A DNA stretch of 64,000 bases from Toxorhynchites rutilus septentrionalis (taxonomy: Eukaryota; Arthropoda; Insecta; Diptera; Culicidae). The notes under the pieces are model-generated. The model saw nothing but the letters and a program-made list of their open reading frames with translations. It searched no databases and was not told the DNA's origin. Positions within the stretch are counted from its first letter, which is position 1. Each line of letters begins with the position of its first letter. The translations under genes and the position numbers were made by a program. Of the stretch, positions 1-10,683 are shown one piece after another. The stretch is taken from positions 80,291,569 through 80,355,568 of the forward strand of contig NC_073745.1 of the NCBI RefSeq assembly GCF_029784135.1. The letters run 5' to 3'.

Positions 1-207
1 TGCTAATAAGTTATTTGGAAGGGTGGGGAGAAATAATATTTATCATTGTAAATTTATTTTACATAAAATGGGTAAAACTAGAACACACATATAAAAAACT
101 GGATAAAACTAGACGATATTCCAAAAACTGGAAGATTTTTGAATTCAACTGAATGACTGGATTGAGAAAAAAACTGGAAGAATCCAGTTTAAAGATTGGC
201 AACGCTG
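1..207 (-). repeat. End fragment of a hAT-like element
   Basis: This stretch ends in GGCAACGCTG (198-207) and carries several copies of an actgga/ccagtt-type motif. An inverted relative lies at 13569-13800, starting CAGCGTTGCC and with the same order of motifs (short poly-purine block, ACACACATATA-type spacer, GGGTAAAACT-type block). Ends of the form CAGNGTTGCC are typical of hAT transposons. The other end lies outside the window, so neither TIR pairing nor a target-site duplication can be shown here. Confidence 0.5.
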
Positions 208-1523
208 CTTACAGCAGTAAAGTTCTTCGAGTAAGTGATGCACGCTGTAACGAAGGGAAGAGAGCACGTTTGCGCAGGGAGATCAGCGATGAAGAGCTAA
301 GTTATTTATTTTTACTCTTTTTATCTTTATCTCTCTCTATTTCTCAAATATTCTAATACTGAAATTCCTTTTGCAGTGTCCCAGTTTAAGACTTCGTGTG
401 TATTTACGAGTAGTCCACGATGATGATGTGAGTTGCGCGCGATGTGTCGACGTTCGGTGAAATGTGAGACGAGTTCTCTCAGTTTTCGGAAGGGCGTGTT
501 GATATTTTACATAATGTACATGTTTGCCGCGGGGAAGTTGGTTTTCATTCATAGACGACTCGCATCTCTTCCATCTCTGCGTATATCGCGTTTCTCTAAA
601 AGTCCTTTCTAGGGATGTAATAATACCTTTCTAGAACATGTTCTTGAATGTCTGGGCTGCAGAAGTGTGAGGAGATTTTTTTTTTCGAGTTTTTCCAGGT
701 CTCTAAACTAGAATACCCATTTAATATAACATATATAACATTATGTGAACTGTGTTCTTCAGTGTTTATAGTTTTGTAGATATTTTTGTATATATCATAT
801 CATATCATTTCGCTGTCATACGCGCGATGAATAACGGAATAATCGCAGGTCTGATTGGTTTTAGAAAGAGTTTCTTGGTTACTTTCTCAGGTTTCACTAA
901 GATAACTCTCAACAAGGGATTGAATGAATAAAGACTGTACGCGTTGATTCCCAAATATACCGATAGTCAATCGAATTAATTTTACAGGTTTACCTTCTCA
1001 GGATACCTAGAGATAAACTGTGCAAATTATATTTTCGGATTTCCGTTTCGTCGAGTGGACCATAGTTCGTGTTGAAATAATCACATTAATTACCTCGGTT
1101 AATCCTGATTCTTATCTCGCCCCACTAACAATCATCCCTCCCATGATAATCGCTAGGGAACCACGCTATAGAGGCGACCCTTCTGGCCTTCGGACGGCGA
1201 ATATCTTACTAACATTCCTTTCCTTCCCCTGGTGGCTGTAAGGACGTGGCCGGTGTCGTTATTGACTATTTAAAGTTCGAATCGCTGGAACTTGCACAAT
1301 GAGAATGATTTGCTACTCCCAAGAGTCATTCGGTGGTTCTTTGTACATTTTCGCTGGTTCAGGTCAATCACGGAGAGCAACTACGAAATGTACAGTCTAC
1401 CCAAGCCCATCTCAAGCTTTACTGTGGCACAGTTATAAACAGATATAATTTTTGATGTTTGCAGTGTATCTTTTTCATGACATAAATCAACTTTGACGAT
1501 ATCATGTTATTGCTTTCTTACAG
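208..1523. other. Non-coding stretch, probably a rotatin intron
   Basis: I see no convincing coding sequence here. It is AT-rich, with short ORFs that look random. It ends in TTTCTTACAG at 1514-1523, the splice acceptor of the rotatin exon that follows, so at least the right part should be intron. The segment about 1120-1260 is GC-richer and looks repeat-like, but I see no second copy in the window. Confidence 0.4.
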
Positions 1524-3048
1524 ATTACCAAGTAACGTGCCTTCGATTTCTCACCTTGCTTGTGCTCACTTCGGACGCCAGCGCCTCTCCAACTTCTGAA
1601 TTCCAGTCTTTGCTTAACTTACTGGAAACAGTCCTGTTAGAACCAATTGACAGGCAACACGTTGGACCGAAAGCCCCGAATCCATCCGGCGCAACTAAGC
1701 GATTCAAGTCGCTGGAACAACTCACTAATGGGTTTTCGTCCGAAGATGATCAAGAAAATCAAGATCCAAACGCGAAACCACGTCACCATCCCAGCAAGGA
1801 GCATCAAACGAGGAAAGGGGTGAGAAGTGGAAGTGGGTTAATATTCGCCGCGCTAGTTGATCAGTATCAACACGTTTGCGCGAAAGATAAACCCGAGAAT
1901 GGAGCATTGGTTTCAACGTTGCTCAAGCGAACACTCATCTCCGCGATCCAAGTGATGCTTCGGCGATCCGAGAAAGCGAGATGTCTTGCTCGTATGACAC
2001 AATTTCTGGTGGTTCTAATCGATCGTTTGGAAGTTGTGTACAGCGGGATTGGTGTCAGTTATCAGGATTTCGTGCGAAAAAATGGCGACAGCAAAAAAGC
2101 TCCGATCGTTGAGGAGCTCTCGTTGATAGCCGGCATACTGTCGGCATGGTTTGCGAACGACATTCTTGTCCATCAAGCCAGCATTACCCGAATATGCAAA
2201 GTGTTTTTGCAGTTTTGGCCGTGGATCAGCCACAACCGTGACCTAGAGAGTGCATTCATGAGGGCTCTGGTTTGTTTAACCGAGAACTCCATTATGGTTT
2301 GTAAAAGTCTAACCGTATCATACCCGGGTCATGCGCATTCCATACTGAAGCTTGCTATTGCTATCGCAACTGCTGAGACTGGCAAAGTGAAAGGACCTCA
2401 CAGCGAACTGGTTCTATTGAAACTTTGCTTGAGAATATTAACAAATTGTTGTTCGTGTCATGAGGGTCGCACCATGATTTGTAAATTCAATGTGTTAGAC
2501 AACATAAGTAAACTGCACCCCGCTGTTACTAAATTACAGCGGCCATGGACCGTCGTGACGCTGCTATGGTTGGAATTCTGGGAAATTTACAGCAGACATA
2601 ATGATGTCACCGAAGTGAAGTAATATATCTGTTTTTTTTTTATTTGAGGTCATCCTGGTTTCAAGATTCGTTTTCTATTTTCAGACACCTAACCGTGTTG
2701 GGTGCCTTAATAAGGAAATCGAGTCCCGAGCTGCGGAAGCTGTCGTTGGAAATTATGCGCAATATGTCGTTCATCGCCACAAGTCGGCCAGCACTGCTGG
2801 CATCCGCAGATTACATGCACACCTTGAAGTCCGTTCTAGATGGCACGGATTGTGGCGAACAGCTGATAGTGGTAAGTGCCATTTGGAAGATTATTGCCAA
2901 TAATCACAGAGGTAAGAGCGCTATTAAAAGCACACCCATTCCAAGAAGACTAAACGCTTTGCTCAAGCAGCGTTCTTTGCTGGAGAACTGCGAAGATGAT
3001 GATCTATTCAATGTACTGAATATTGTGGTGAAACTGTTAAATTCATAG
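1524..3048 (+). CDS. Rotatin (RTTN / Ana3) homolog, last two exons
   Basis: The window holds the C-terminal ~485 residues of a rotatin-family protein. Rotatin/Ana3 is a large armadillo-type repeat protein of about 2,000 residues needed for centriole and cilium structure. Exon 1524-2619 follows the acceptor TTTCTTACAG and ends at AA|GTAATA. A 65 bp intron (2620-2684) ends TTTTCAG, and the last exon runs 2685-3048 to TAG. The phases agree (AA + A gives Lys). The last exon carries the family's conserved end: GALIRKSSPELRKLSLEIMR, then FIATSRPALLAS, then WKIIANNHRGKSAIK. The first exon is helical and repeat-like, with a charged low-complexity stretch around SSEDDQENQDPN. Earlier exons must lie left of the window. 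Homology is from recognised motifs, not a search. Confidence 0.8.
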
Positions 3049-3101
3049 GATGAGACTGTTTTGGTTTCGTATCAAATTAATTTTTAAGCTTCTTATGAAT
3101 C

Positions 3102-3107
3102 AATAAA
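3102..3107 (+). terminator. Poly(A) signal of the rotatin gene
   Basis: AATAAA lies 54 bp after the rotatin stop codon, a suitable distance for its cleavage and polyadenylation signal. Confidence 0.5.
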
Positions 3108-3338
3108 GGTGAACATTTTGTAACAAATATTACGAACGTATGCTACGAAAGAAATTCGCCTAAACTATGTTTTCAGTAAACACACAGTACAGCAATCGGT
3201 ACTGTACCATTCCGTCAACACTTATCCTGAAATGACGACCCTTCATTCAACCGGGACCCCTGCCATAAAATCATAAACTACTAGCTAAAAAAATTGTGCA
3301 ACTCTAGCATGGATATAAATAACGAGTAAGGAGAGGGA

Positions 3339-3462
3339 CACAAATTACAGAACGCTAAAAATGCGGTTTTTGGACCGCATATCCCCCCCTCCTCTCCCCT
3401 GTAACAATAAGTAACGCAAGGCAACCCTCCCTCCCTCTTATGTTACGTAGCTCTAACAAAAC
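3339..3462 (-). repeat. Decayed copy of the 5379-5528 MITE family
   Basis: The order ACACAAATTAC, AACGCTAAAAAT, a C-rich CCCTCCTCTCCCC block, AGTAACGCA, CCCTCC and TTACGTA matches the reverse complement of the MITE at 5379-5528 block by block, with many substitutions. It is an older copy of that family. Confidence 0.55.
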
Positions 3463-4800
3463 CTGTACACAAAGTTAATGTCGTCTTTAGCTTTTTTTAA
3501 AGTAATAAAAATATAAACTTAATGAATCAGACCTCGTCGGAATCCCAGGTCGGAATCAAATGGTCATACGGAAGTTCTTTATATGCAATTAGTGGCTTCG
3601 CAAGATTTTTCGAAAAGTTCATAAAATTCCAAACTAAATGAGACGAAAAATTAATGCTCACATCTGATGAGATTGGTGCCTTCAAACCATCCGGTGTTTA
3701 GCTGAGAGGAAAAACACAAAAGTAGCTACTTCTTGGTTCAATGCCGCAGTTCTTGTCGTTACATTTCACACCTTGCAAAAGGTACTGGAATGTGCTTACG
3801 CGACGAGCAAACCACTCGGCTTAATATCGTACTAATTCCACTTGATCGATTTGGGAGTTGGCGGGCACAATATGTTGAGCTTTAACAGGATATACATCAA
3901 TCGCTAGGTTGTTCCACACATCAGCTGATAATTCCCCTGTATACTCAAAATGTCTCGTTTGCAGTTCCCTTATTTTGAGTTTTTATCTAAGTGAGATACC
4001 TCATGATCACGAGGGAGGTTCGAAACTACTAACTTCCGGAAAAGAGAAGCCATCCGAAGTTCAACTCGGTTGAAAGCTCTGCGTTTTGGAACATTTGTAG
4101 CAGCGAATATTGCATCAGAATTTCTAAAATATCTTTGATCTTTTTATATTGAAGGTTCTCGTCTGGTCCTTCATCCACATGATTTATAAATTATGAACTG
4201 GCTTGATTATTCCTTGGTGCCGAATAATCTCGAATTAAGATTGATGGGATATTCGAGATGTATTCATCGGTGCCTGCTTATTGGTTGCTGTTGAGCCATT
4301 TACAACACGTTCTTTATCATCTTGGCCCAGCAAACACACCTCATTTGGACCTGGAATCGGACCTAGCTGCTCAAGCTTATAAGAGCGCGTGAGTTTAGGA
4401 ATAAAAATATGATTTTGTTACGTTACAAACACGGCTAACCCGCCTCGCCCTTCCCCGCTCCCACTTCACGCGTTACGTATTTTATGCGATAATAAGGAGG
4501 CCGATGTAACTGGAATTTCGGTTCCTCAGATTCGATAGAACCATTGCAGATTAAGGGGGCGTGGCCGTTGCTGTGAGGCGAAACACCGACTGTCGCCTGC
4601 TTCCAGCTCAAAACAATTGAAGCCGTCGGTATCGAGGTTCGCATATCGATTGGGCCAATCATGGGCGTCAAACTGTCCTTAGCTAGTCAATATTAGGGAC
4701 GGTTCAACCACAGGCAGGCATTCATTTTTTGTTTTGTGTAATCAGTTGAACATTGTCCCGTAGATGGGCAGTATCGAGCCCGAAACCGGTCGACTAAAAT
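3463..4800. other. Intergenic, nothing recognised
   Basis: No coding potential is visible. A segment about 4420-4485 (TGTTACGTTAC, then a C-rich block, then GCGTTACGTATTTT) may be another relic of the TACGTAACG MITE family, but it is too short to be sure. Confidence 0.3.
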
Positions 4801-4802
4801 GG

Positions 4803-5773
4803 CAAATTTTACGTCTTTTTTACGTTTGTAAGAACTATAAGTGTTGTGTCCTGTAGTGTCCCGTGTGTAGTGTGTGTACAGCAGTTCATACCATACAAAT
4901 GAAACACAAATTTCTGCATTACTCGAAAATTAATCAAGCAAACTCCACCCCTCCCCCTCTAAGGGGGAGCTGCCATGCAAATGAAGCATACATTTCCGTA
5001 TAGTCAAGCAAAAGGAACTAAATTTGGCATGTGGAGGTTTTAGAATGCAATAAATGTTTCTATGGTGGTTCGACACTCCTCCCCCCTCTTTTAGGGTGAC
5101 TGTCATACAAAGAAAAAACAAATTTCTGCATAACTCGAAAACTAATCAAGCAAATGGAGCCAAATTTGGCATGTGAAGATTTTAGGGGGCACGAAACGTT
5201 TCTATGGTGAATAGATACTCCTCCCCCCTCTCTAAGGGGTGAAGAGGGGAGGGGTCTGTCTTTATTCTCTTATGTTTTCTGTATCAAACATTTATTCCAT
5301 GTAACGGAGAAACATGATATTTGCAAGTGGTTGAAAAATCTTGAACGAGAATTGTGTCTGAAAATAATCAGATATTATGGCGTCGTGCACAAGTTACGTA
5401 ACGGGAGAAGGGGGGAGGGGGTCGAGTTTGCGTTACTTACTGTGTATTAGAGATAGGAAATTGCGATACGTGCGGGAGAGGGGCCTCAAAATCCGGATTT
5501 TTAGCGTTACGTAATTTGTGCACGACGCTTATAATGATGAGTTTTGGTAGATGTACTAGGAATTTTATAGTAAAAGGTCAATTCAACGGGGTCGATTAGA
5601 AAAAATCAATGAACAGTTCTGCGGTTGGACTCAAGAACTTGCGCTTAGTAAGAAAACGTGAATGTTTAAAGCAAATATATACATATTAGGTAAATTTAAC
5701 GTTCTTTTTACGTTTGTAAGAACTATAAATGTTGTGTCCTATCACGTGCCGCGTGTAATGTGTGTTCAGCCAC
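4803..5773. repeat. Composite repeat: 83 bp direct repeats around a repeat block
   Basis: A segment of about 83 bp at 4803-4885 recurs in direct orientation at 5691-5773; both contain TACGTTTGTAAGAACTATAA and then GTTGTGTCCT, with about 85% match. Between them is a block found again, inverted, at about 46060-46935. Its left part (4886-5290) holds about three diverged units sharing the phrases CATACAAA, AAATTTCTGCATAACTCGA, AATCAAGCAAATGGA, TTTGGCATGTG and TTTCTATGGTG followed by a CCTCCCCCCTCT block. Units start near 4893, 4973 and 5104. The MITE at 5379-5528 is inserted in its right part. Confidence 0.65.
5379..5528. mobile_element. MITE with 23 bp terminal inverted repeats
   Basis: Terminal inverted repeats at 5381-5403 and 5505-5527 match at 22 of 23 positions; both contain the core CGTCGTGCACAA followed by TTACGTAACG. 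The inside is C/G-rich (a long G-run block) and non-coding. Comparison with the related repeat near 46200-46220, which lacks the insertion, suggests TTA or TTAT was duplicated on insertion. A 3 bp TTA-type duplication would fit a PIF/Harbinger-derived MITE, but with no transposase present this is inference. Confidence 0.8.
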
Positions 5774-6476
5774 ACTGTTGAGGAATGACTTGGCCAAGCT
5801 AACTCGGCATGATTATTGGGGCAACCGAAACCGGAACAGGATCATTCTCGCAGAAGACTTGGAGGCTGGCTATTAAAGCATCATTCTTGACATTTCCCGA
5901 TCAATATGGCCATCTCCGAAGATCCACTCGTCTTGAACTATCACCCGATCACTACCCGATGGTGCCATTGTTAATACGGTGGCCAATCATTCCCGACGAA
6001 ACTATCACCGTGGGGCATATTTCAGCATGTTTTTGATAGCGTCATCACACCCGATCAGTACTTGGCAAAATATCAACTTAGTGCTAGAATCCTTTTAACA
6101 AGCGATTTCCATAGCTCGTGACAGTGCGGTTCCGGTACAACGTCAGGTGAGTACCTCTCTTCAAATAGATAGCACCACCAAACATCTCATTCGTTTACGA
6201 AATATGTGTCGACGTCGGTACCAGTGTACTGGCGATCAGGACAAAAAGATTACATTTATCAATCTCACTAGGACAATCCAGGAAAGGATTCAAGAGCTTT
6301 GGAGTACAGAATTTCGTGATAAACTGCGTCATATTCATCCTCATTCGATACCTTACTGGACCTTGTCTGAAGTTTCCAAAAAGAGACCTAAAATAAATAC
6401 GTTGGGGCAGCAGTTTGTGTCGTCTCATAACCATGGACAAAACGTCATCAGTCCTCATAATCAACAAATACAATAA
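5774..6476 (+). mobile_element. Jockey-like LINE fragment (endonuclease to RT linker), decayed
   Basis: The frame at 6147-6476 encodes a Jockey-type linker between endonuclease and reverse transcriptase: RNMCRRRYQCTGDQDKKI, then LTRTIQERIQELWSTEFRDK, then HPHSIPYWTLSEVSKKRPK. This resembles the 'RRRYQRTRD...INQLTREIQ...LRHIDPHSKPFW' pattern of Jockey elements. The frame upstream (about 5790-6140, broken) resembles the end of an endonuclease domain. The RT itself is missing, so the copy is truncated at both ends. Confidence 0.6.
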
Positions 6477-6916
6477 ACAAAATGTACATGACCGTTTCTT
6501 TAAATTCGATAATTAATTTTTCTCCATACCTTCATTGCCACATTGCGATTTTCGGCCAAAAAATTTTTCTGGATGACACCAAATCTCGACGTTTTATGCA
6601 TTTTTAGGTCATTTGGCATCGTAAAAAACCGCACTCCTAAATCACGAGCTGACAGACTATAAACAGATATTCTACCCTTCCATTGAATATGCGGTTTCTG
6701 AATGACAATGCTGTGCCCTTACACACAGGCTGAGACTCCAACGCATTTTAAACAAGATTCTTAAACCATCCTGACATTGTCATTGTAATAATCAAACACA
6801 TATAAGAAATATAAATGTATTTGTGCAAAAAAAAGTAAGCGGAGTTCTTTTTTAGTTTCGAATAAATTAGGAACTACGCTTCAACCATAATACGTTTCGT
6901 TTTATTTCTTTATTTT
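6477..6916. other. Flank downstream of the transferrin stop
   Basis: No gene is visible. On the minus strand, AATAAA-type motifs (plus-strand TTTATT around 6900-6915) lie just past the transferrin stop and are candidate poly(A) signals. Confidence 0.4.
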
Positions 6917-8744
6917 TCAACCTCTGATGATGTTGTACAGGGCAAACATGAATGTCATGAAAATGTTAATTGTTATCATGGTGGCACCATCCCCGGGGTC
7001 CACCGTCGTGAGACCTGCGCTGTTCGTGCAGTCCTCAATGTTTTCGAACAAGCGAATGTAATTCTGTACTGCGTGACCCAGCTCGGCATGCTGCGGGGAG
7101 ACCAAACCAAGCGCGGAATCTTCAAAAAGCAAATTCTTAGCTCCTCCGAAGATGTTGTACATTTTGAAATCCGGATCGTTCTGCAGATACACGTCCAGGG
7201 AACTGAGTGCATTGACGATTCCGGCTGTTTTCGTGGCATCGTGGCGTCTAACTACGATCTCACCGTCAACAATCGTAGTTAAAAGACATTCTTCATCAAC
7301 CTGGAACCCGGTGTTAGCGGCTAACGATCCGTTTCGACAAAGAATCCGATAGTCGTCGGGATTTATCCCAAGCGCACGAGCGTGCTCCGCAAGGTTTTGG
7401 ATCTCCACGATGGCCACTTCTCCCTGTTGACGCAAACAGTTCAGCGCACCTCTCGTGCCGTAGAATGGGTTCTGTGAGTTAGCGCCACAATCAATATTTC
7501 TAGCGATACTTCCTTCCAAGTCCAGTCTTCCTTGAATCTCCAGTGGATGGTCTTCAACGTCGTCTGTTAGAGCCTTTACTTCTCCGCCATCATCTGAGGG
7601 CGATGAACGAGGGATAGGTATTCTGCAAAGCGTACACAGAGATTCCGGGTTCTCTCCCTGCGGATCGTGGAGTGAGTCACGAGATCCAGGTGCACACGAG
7701 TCACTGAAGAAATCCCCAAGCAGGCGACCGTAGTTACATTCATGACGGTCAAAAATACCGCGCGTCCGACCCACGTTGATGAATGCGATCGAAGCTGTAA
7801 TGCTCAAACCGATTGAATAATAGTAAACGGGCATTCAATGCTCTCAACTTACCTATTCCACCAAATTCAGGAATACAGGCTTTAGCGTCTCGGAGGTTTT
7901 CGAATCGCGTGAAACGACTATTATTACGAACCAAAACTACGACCGATGAATACTTCTCCTTTTCTGTTTCTTGAAACAAGGCAGCGGTTAAGTTGAATGG
8001 GCTGAAACGATAGAACGAAATATAGCCAATCAACACAGAAAGTCCCTAACTGCAACACATACTGTCTTGCCAGATAGCCAAAATTGGAATCAATCCCGGT
8101 GAAATCCGCCCGATTACCAGCGATGTCGTTCAGGCAAGCCATCCTGCTGGTGGTTGGATCCACACACTCCACGATTGGGAAGATTCCTGTGGTTAGCGCA
8201 GCGAACCGCAGAACATTGCACTTATCGCGCTCTTCGGGTGAGGTTGTACACCAGCGGGCGGTGGTCTGACAAAGATCCGACCCGAGCGGTATTTGCCGAT
8301 ACGGACGTAGATAATCTACGGGCGCTTGAATCGATCCGACCGAAACCGCCGTACGGCTATCGTGAGACAGGATCTCTTGAATCGCTTGCTCCCACACCGA
8401 TCCACCAGTGCCTCGCATCCATCGATCTATGCGAGTAGCGGTTTCCACGGCACGACTTGCCGTCGACATAATCACAGGCCAGGGTTGGGTGAGCCACGAA
8501 CAGGGGTTCGCATTACCATTGACGGGTTCAACGGTGCCGTTGGGACACAGGAAGCCATGGTTTCCGATGATGTCGTTGTTGAAGGCGAAAAATTCCAGCG
8601 CATCCTGTTGGGATACGTAAGCGACATCGCCGCGGCCGGTCTGAAGGCATTGCAGAGCAGCGCGGTGGTTGGATATGGTCGTAGTGTCATAGCTGCACTG
8701 GGCCTGGTTCTGGCACAGCTCACAGAGGTTTGGATATTTTGATT
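6917..8744 (-). CDS. Transferrin, exons 4-6 (N-lobe end, C-lobe, C-terminal tail)
   Basis: Exon 4 is 8063-8744 (acceptor CCTTTGCAG; donor ACA|GTATGT). Exon 5 is 7853-8001 (acceptor TTTCAG; donor GATAG-type G|GTAAGT). Exon 6 is 6917-7794 (acceptor CATTACAG). Introns are 61 and 58 bp and the phases agree. With exons 1-3 at 16522-17761 the protein is 765 aa. Transferrin hallmarks are CELCQ and CTLCR linker cysteines, ALQCLQTGRGDVAYV and ALNCLRQQGEVAIV repeats of the two lobes, KYSSVVVLVR, and FFSDSCAPGSRD. Secreted or surface transferrins bind ferric iron. Here the second Tyr ligand position appears to be His in the N-lobe (ISNHRAALQCL) and Thr in the C-lobe (FYGTRGALNCL), so iron binding may be weak. 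The tail (about residues 745-765, MITINIFMTFMFALYNIIRG) is hydrophobic and may be a GPI-anchor signal. This fits the divergent insect Tsf2/Tsf3 type better than Tsf1, but I cannot assign the subfamily. Confidence 0.88.
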
Positions 8745-9160
8745 CTGCAAAGGTTTTGTGAAGAGTAAAAATTAGAAGACACATTCGATGAGAATATCTT
8801 TTTCTGAACAACAACAAGTAGCAGTCTGATATGAGTCATAACAGTGTGAGATTCTATGTAAGTTACAGAGTGTTTAAAATAGGTATCAACAAAAGAAACA
8901 GTCATTAAAGGGGTCGAATCTGTTGCTTGTCATGCAAACATCAGAGGCGAAGACCTGTGTATTGTTAGCTCATATTGGCCTCCGAGAGTTACACTTAGCC
9001 GGAAGCAGCTTGCAGACTCACTGTGCACACTCCTTCCTGAGTCACGGTTGATATTGGGAGACTTCAACTCCCACGGAACAGTACAACGACAACCTTTGTA
9101 ACAGCTTAAATATGACCGTTTTGAATACTGGGGAAACAGCACGTGTATCTAAACCTCCTG

Positions 9161-10446
9161 TGTATTTATGCACCGGTTGATAATCAGGATCTGGAATACA
9201 GAACAGCTACCGGAGGAGTGGAAGGACGGGTTAATCTGCCTCATCTATAAAAAAAGGTGACAAACTGGATTTTGGAAAATATTCTGTCTCAAATCCTCTT
9301 CCGCCGTCTATCGCCAATAGTAAGTAGATTTGTGGGATGTTTTCAGGCCGGATTCATGCCCGGTTGCTCGACGATGGACCAGATTTTTACACTGCGGTAG
9401 ATCCTCCAAAAATGCCGATAGTACCAGGTCCCTACGCACCACATCTTCGTTGACTTGAAGTCCGCATATGATACAATCAACCGACGACAGCTATGGAGGA
9501 TCATGGACGAACACGGCTTTCCCCGAAAGCTGACAAGACTGATTCAGGCAACGATGAACGGTGTGCGGTGCAGTGTGCGAATCTCAGGTGAGCTGTCAGA
9601 ATCATTTGAGACTCACAGGGGACTTCGACAAGGCGATGGACTCTCATGCCTGCTTTTCAACGTGGCGCTGGAAGGTGTTATGCGGAGAGCGATCTTCAAC
9701 ATGCGGGGCACGATTTTCAACAAGTCTAATCAGTTTATCTGCTTCGCCGTCGACGTCAGGGGGGCTTTCGTAGCCTAATTGGTAGCATGTCCGCTACTAA
9801 GCGAACAATATGAGCTCAACTCAGGGCCCTCAACTGACCATCTTTGTGTGTTATTATAGCTACTACGTCCATGCATCAATCATCATGTAATGGTGATCCC
9901 AGCCTCTCACACCACATACGATCTGCTGTAGTGGTGATTGGTGCTATTTATAACACATCAATTGAAGTCTCATATCAAAAGTCCCGCTGGGTCCAACTGT
10001 GAACATTCGACAATAGGAATATTCTTACGCCGAAAAATGCAACATCGATAGAATAGGAATACTCTTACGACTAAATTGCAATTGCTAATGTGTAATAGGT
10101 AAAAATGTGTATCGAAAAGATAGAAATACTCTTACACTTATGGCTACTGGGTAATATACAACATGAGAAAAAATGTACACGATAAATTCGGCTCTGTTAC
10201 AGCTAAATTGCTAAATGAGCCTAATAAAAATAAAAACAGATGGTATAAAAAAAGAGATGCTGACATAATCAGAAGAATACATGCGACGGTAGCCGACTTG
10301 TATAACCGACTGAAACACGAAGCAAGTGCAGCTGAGAATTGAAGAACTGCAGCCATGGATCGGGTTTATTGGCGAAAAGTTGTGAATCAGATCTAATTTC
10401 TCAATGGGATGTTGAATCATTGTAAATAAATAAATAAATCAATAAA
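9161..10446 (+). mobile_element. 5'-truncated RTE-like LINE nested in copy 3
   Basis: The insertion is flanked by a perfect 13 bp target-site duplication, TCTAAACCTCCTG, at 9148-9160 and 10447-10459, which also marks the exact break in the host I-like sequence. It encodes a piece of reverse transcriptase (about 9360-9765): the frame from 9455 reads KSAYDTINRRQLWRIMDEHG, then RGLRQGDGLSCLLFNVALEG. The 3' tail is an AATAAATAAATAA-type repeat, common for such LINEs. The catalytic ADD-equivalent region reads CFAVDV and is damaged. A tRNA-like SINE sits inside at about 9762-9975. Confidence 0.8.
9762..9975 (+). mobile_element. tRNA-derived SINE, copy A
   Basis: The head is tRNA-like: a box A match TAGCCTAATTGG (9771-9782), an anticodon-arm-like CCGCTACTAAGCG, and a box B-like GAGCTCAACTC (9812-9822). 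The body (ATCATCATGTAATGGTGATC, CAGCCTCTCAC, ATAACACA) is shared with the split copy at 25146-25930. It is not a functional tRNA gene because the T arm and acceptor pairing are poor. Confidence 0.6.
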
Positions 10447-10683
10447 TCTAAACCTCCTGCTAAGCCAAGTGCTCTTGACCTCTCGCTTTGCTCGAATTCA
10501 CTGTCGTTAGACTGCAATTGGAATATAATCCAGGATTCCAACGGTGATGATCACTTGCCAATCAAACTTTCCATCATATATTCACATCGATGGATTTTTT
10601 TTTATTTTGCGCGGAAGGTTTGTAACGTTTCCGTTTCCGTGCCAAAAAAATCGAGATATACCGCGATCTCGATTCTGAGTTTT

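Noticed and set aside
1314..1450. Possible upstream rotatin exon (frame with THLKLYCGTVIN-type sequence)
   Set aside because: The frame is short, and I found no good donor giving the phase needed by the exon at 1524. No family motif is recognisable.
9762..9840. tRNA gene
   Set aside because: Boxes A and B are present but arm pairing is poor, and a SINE body follows with a second copy in the window.
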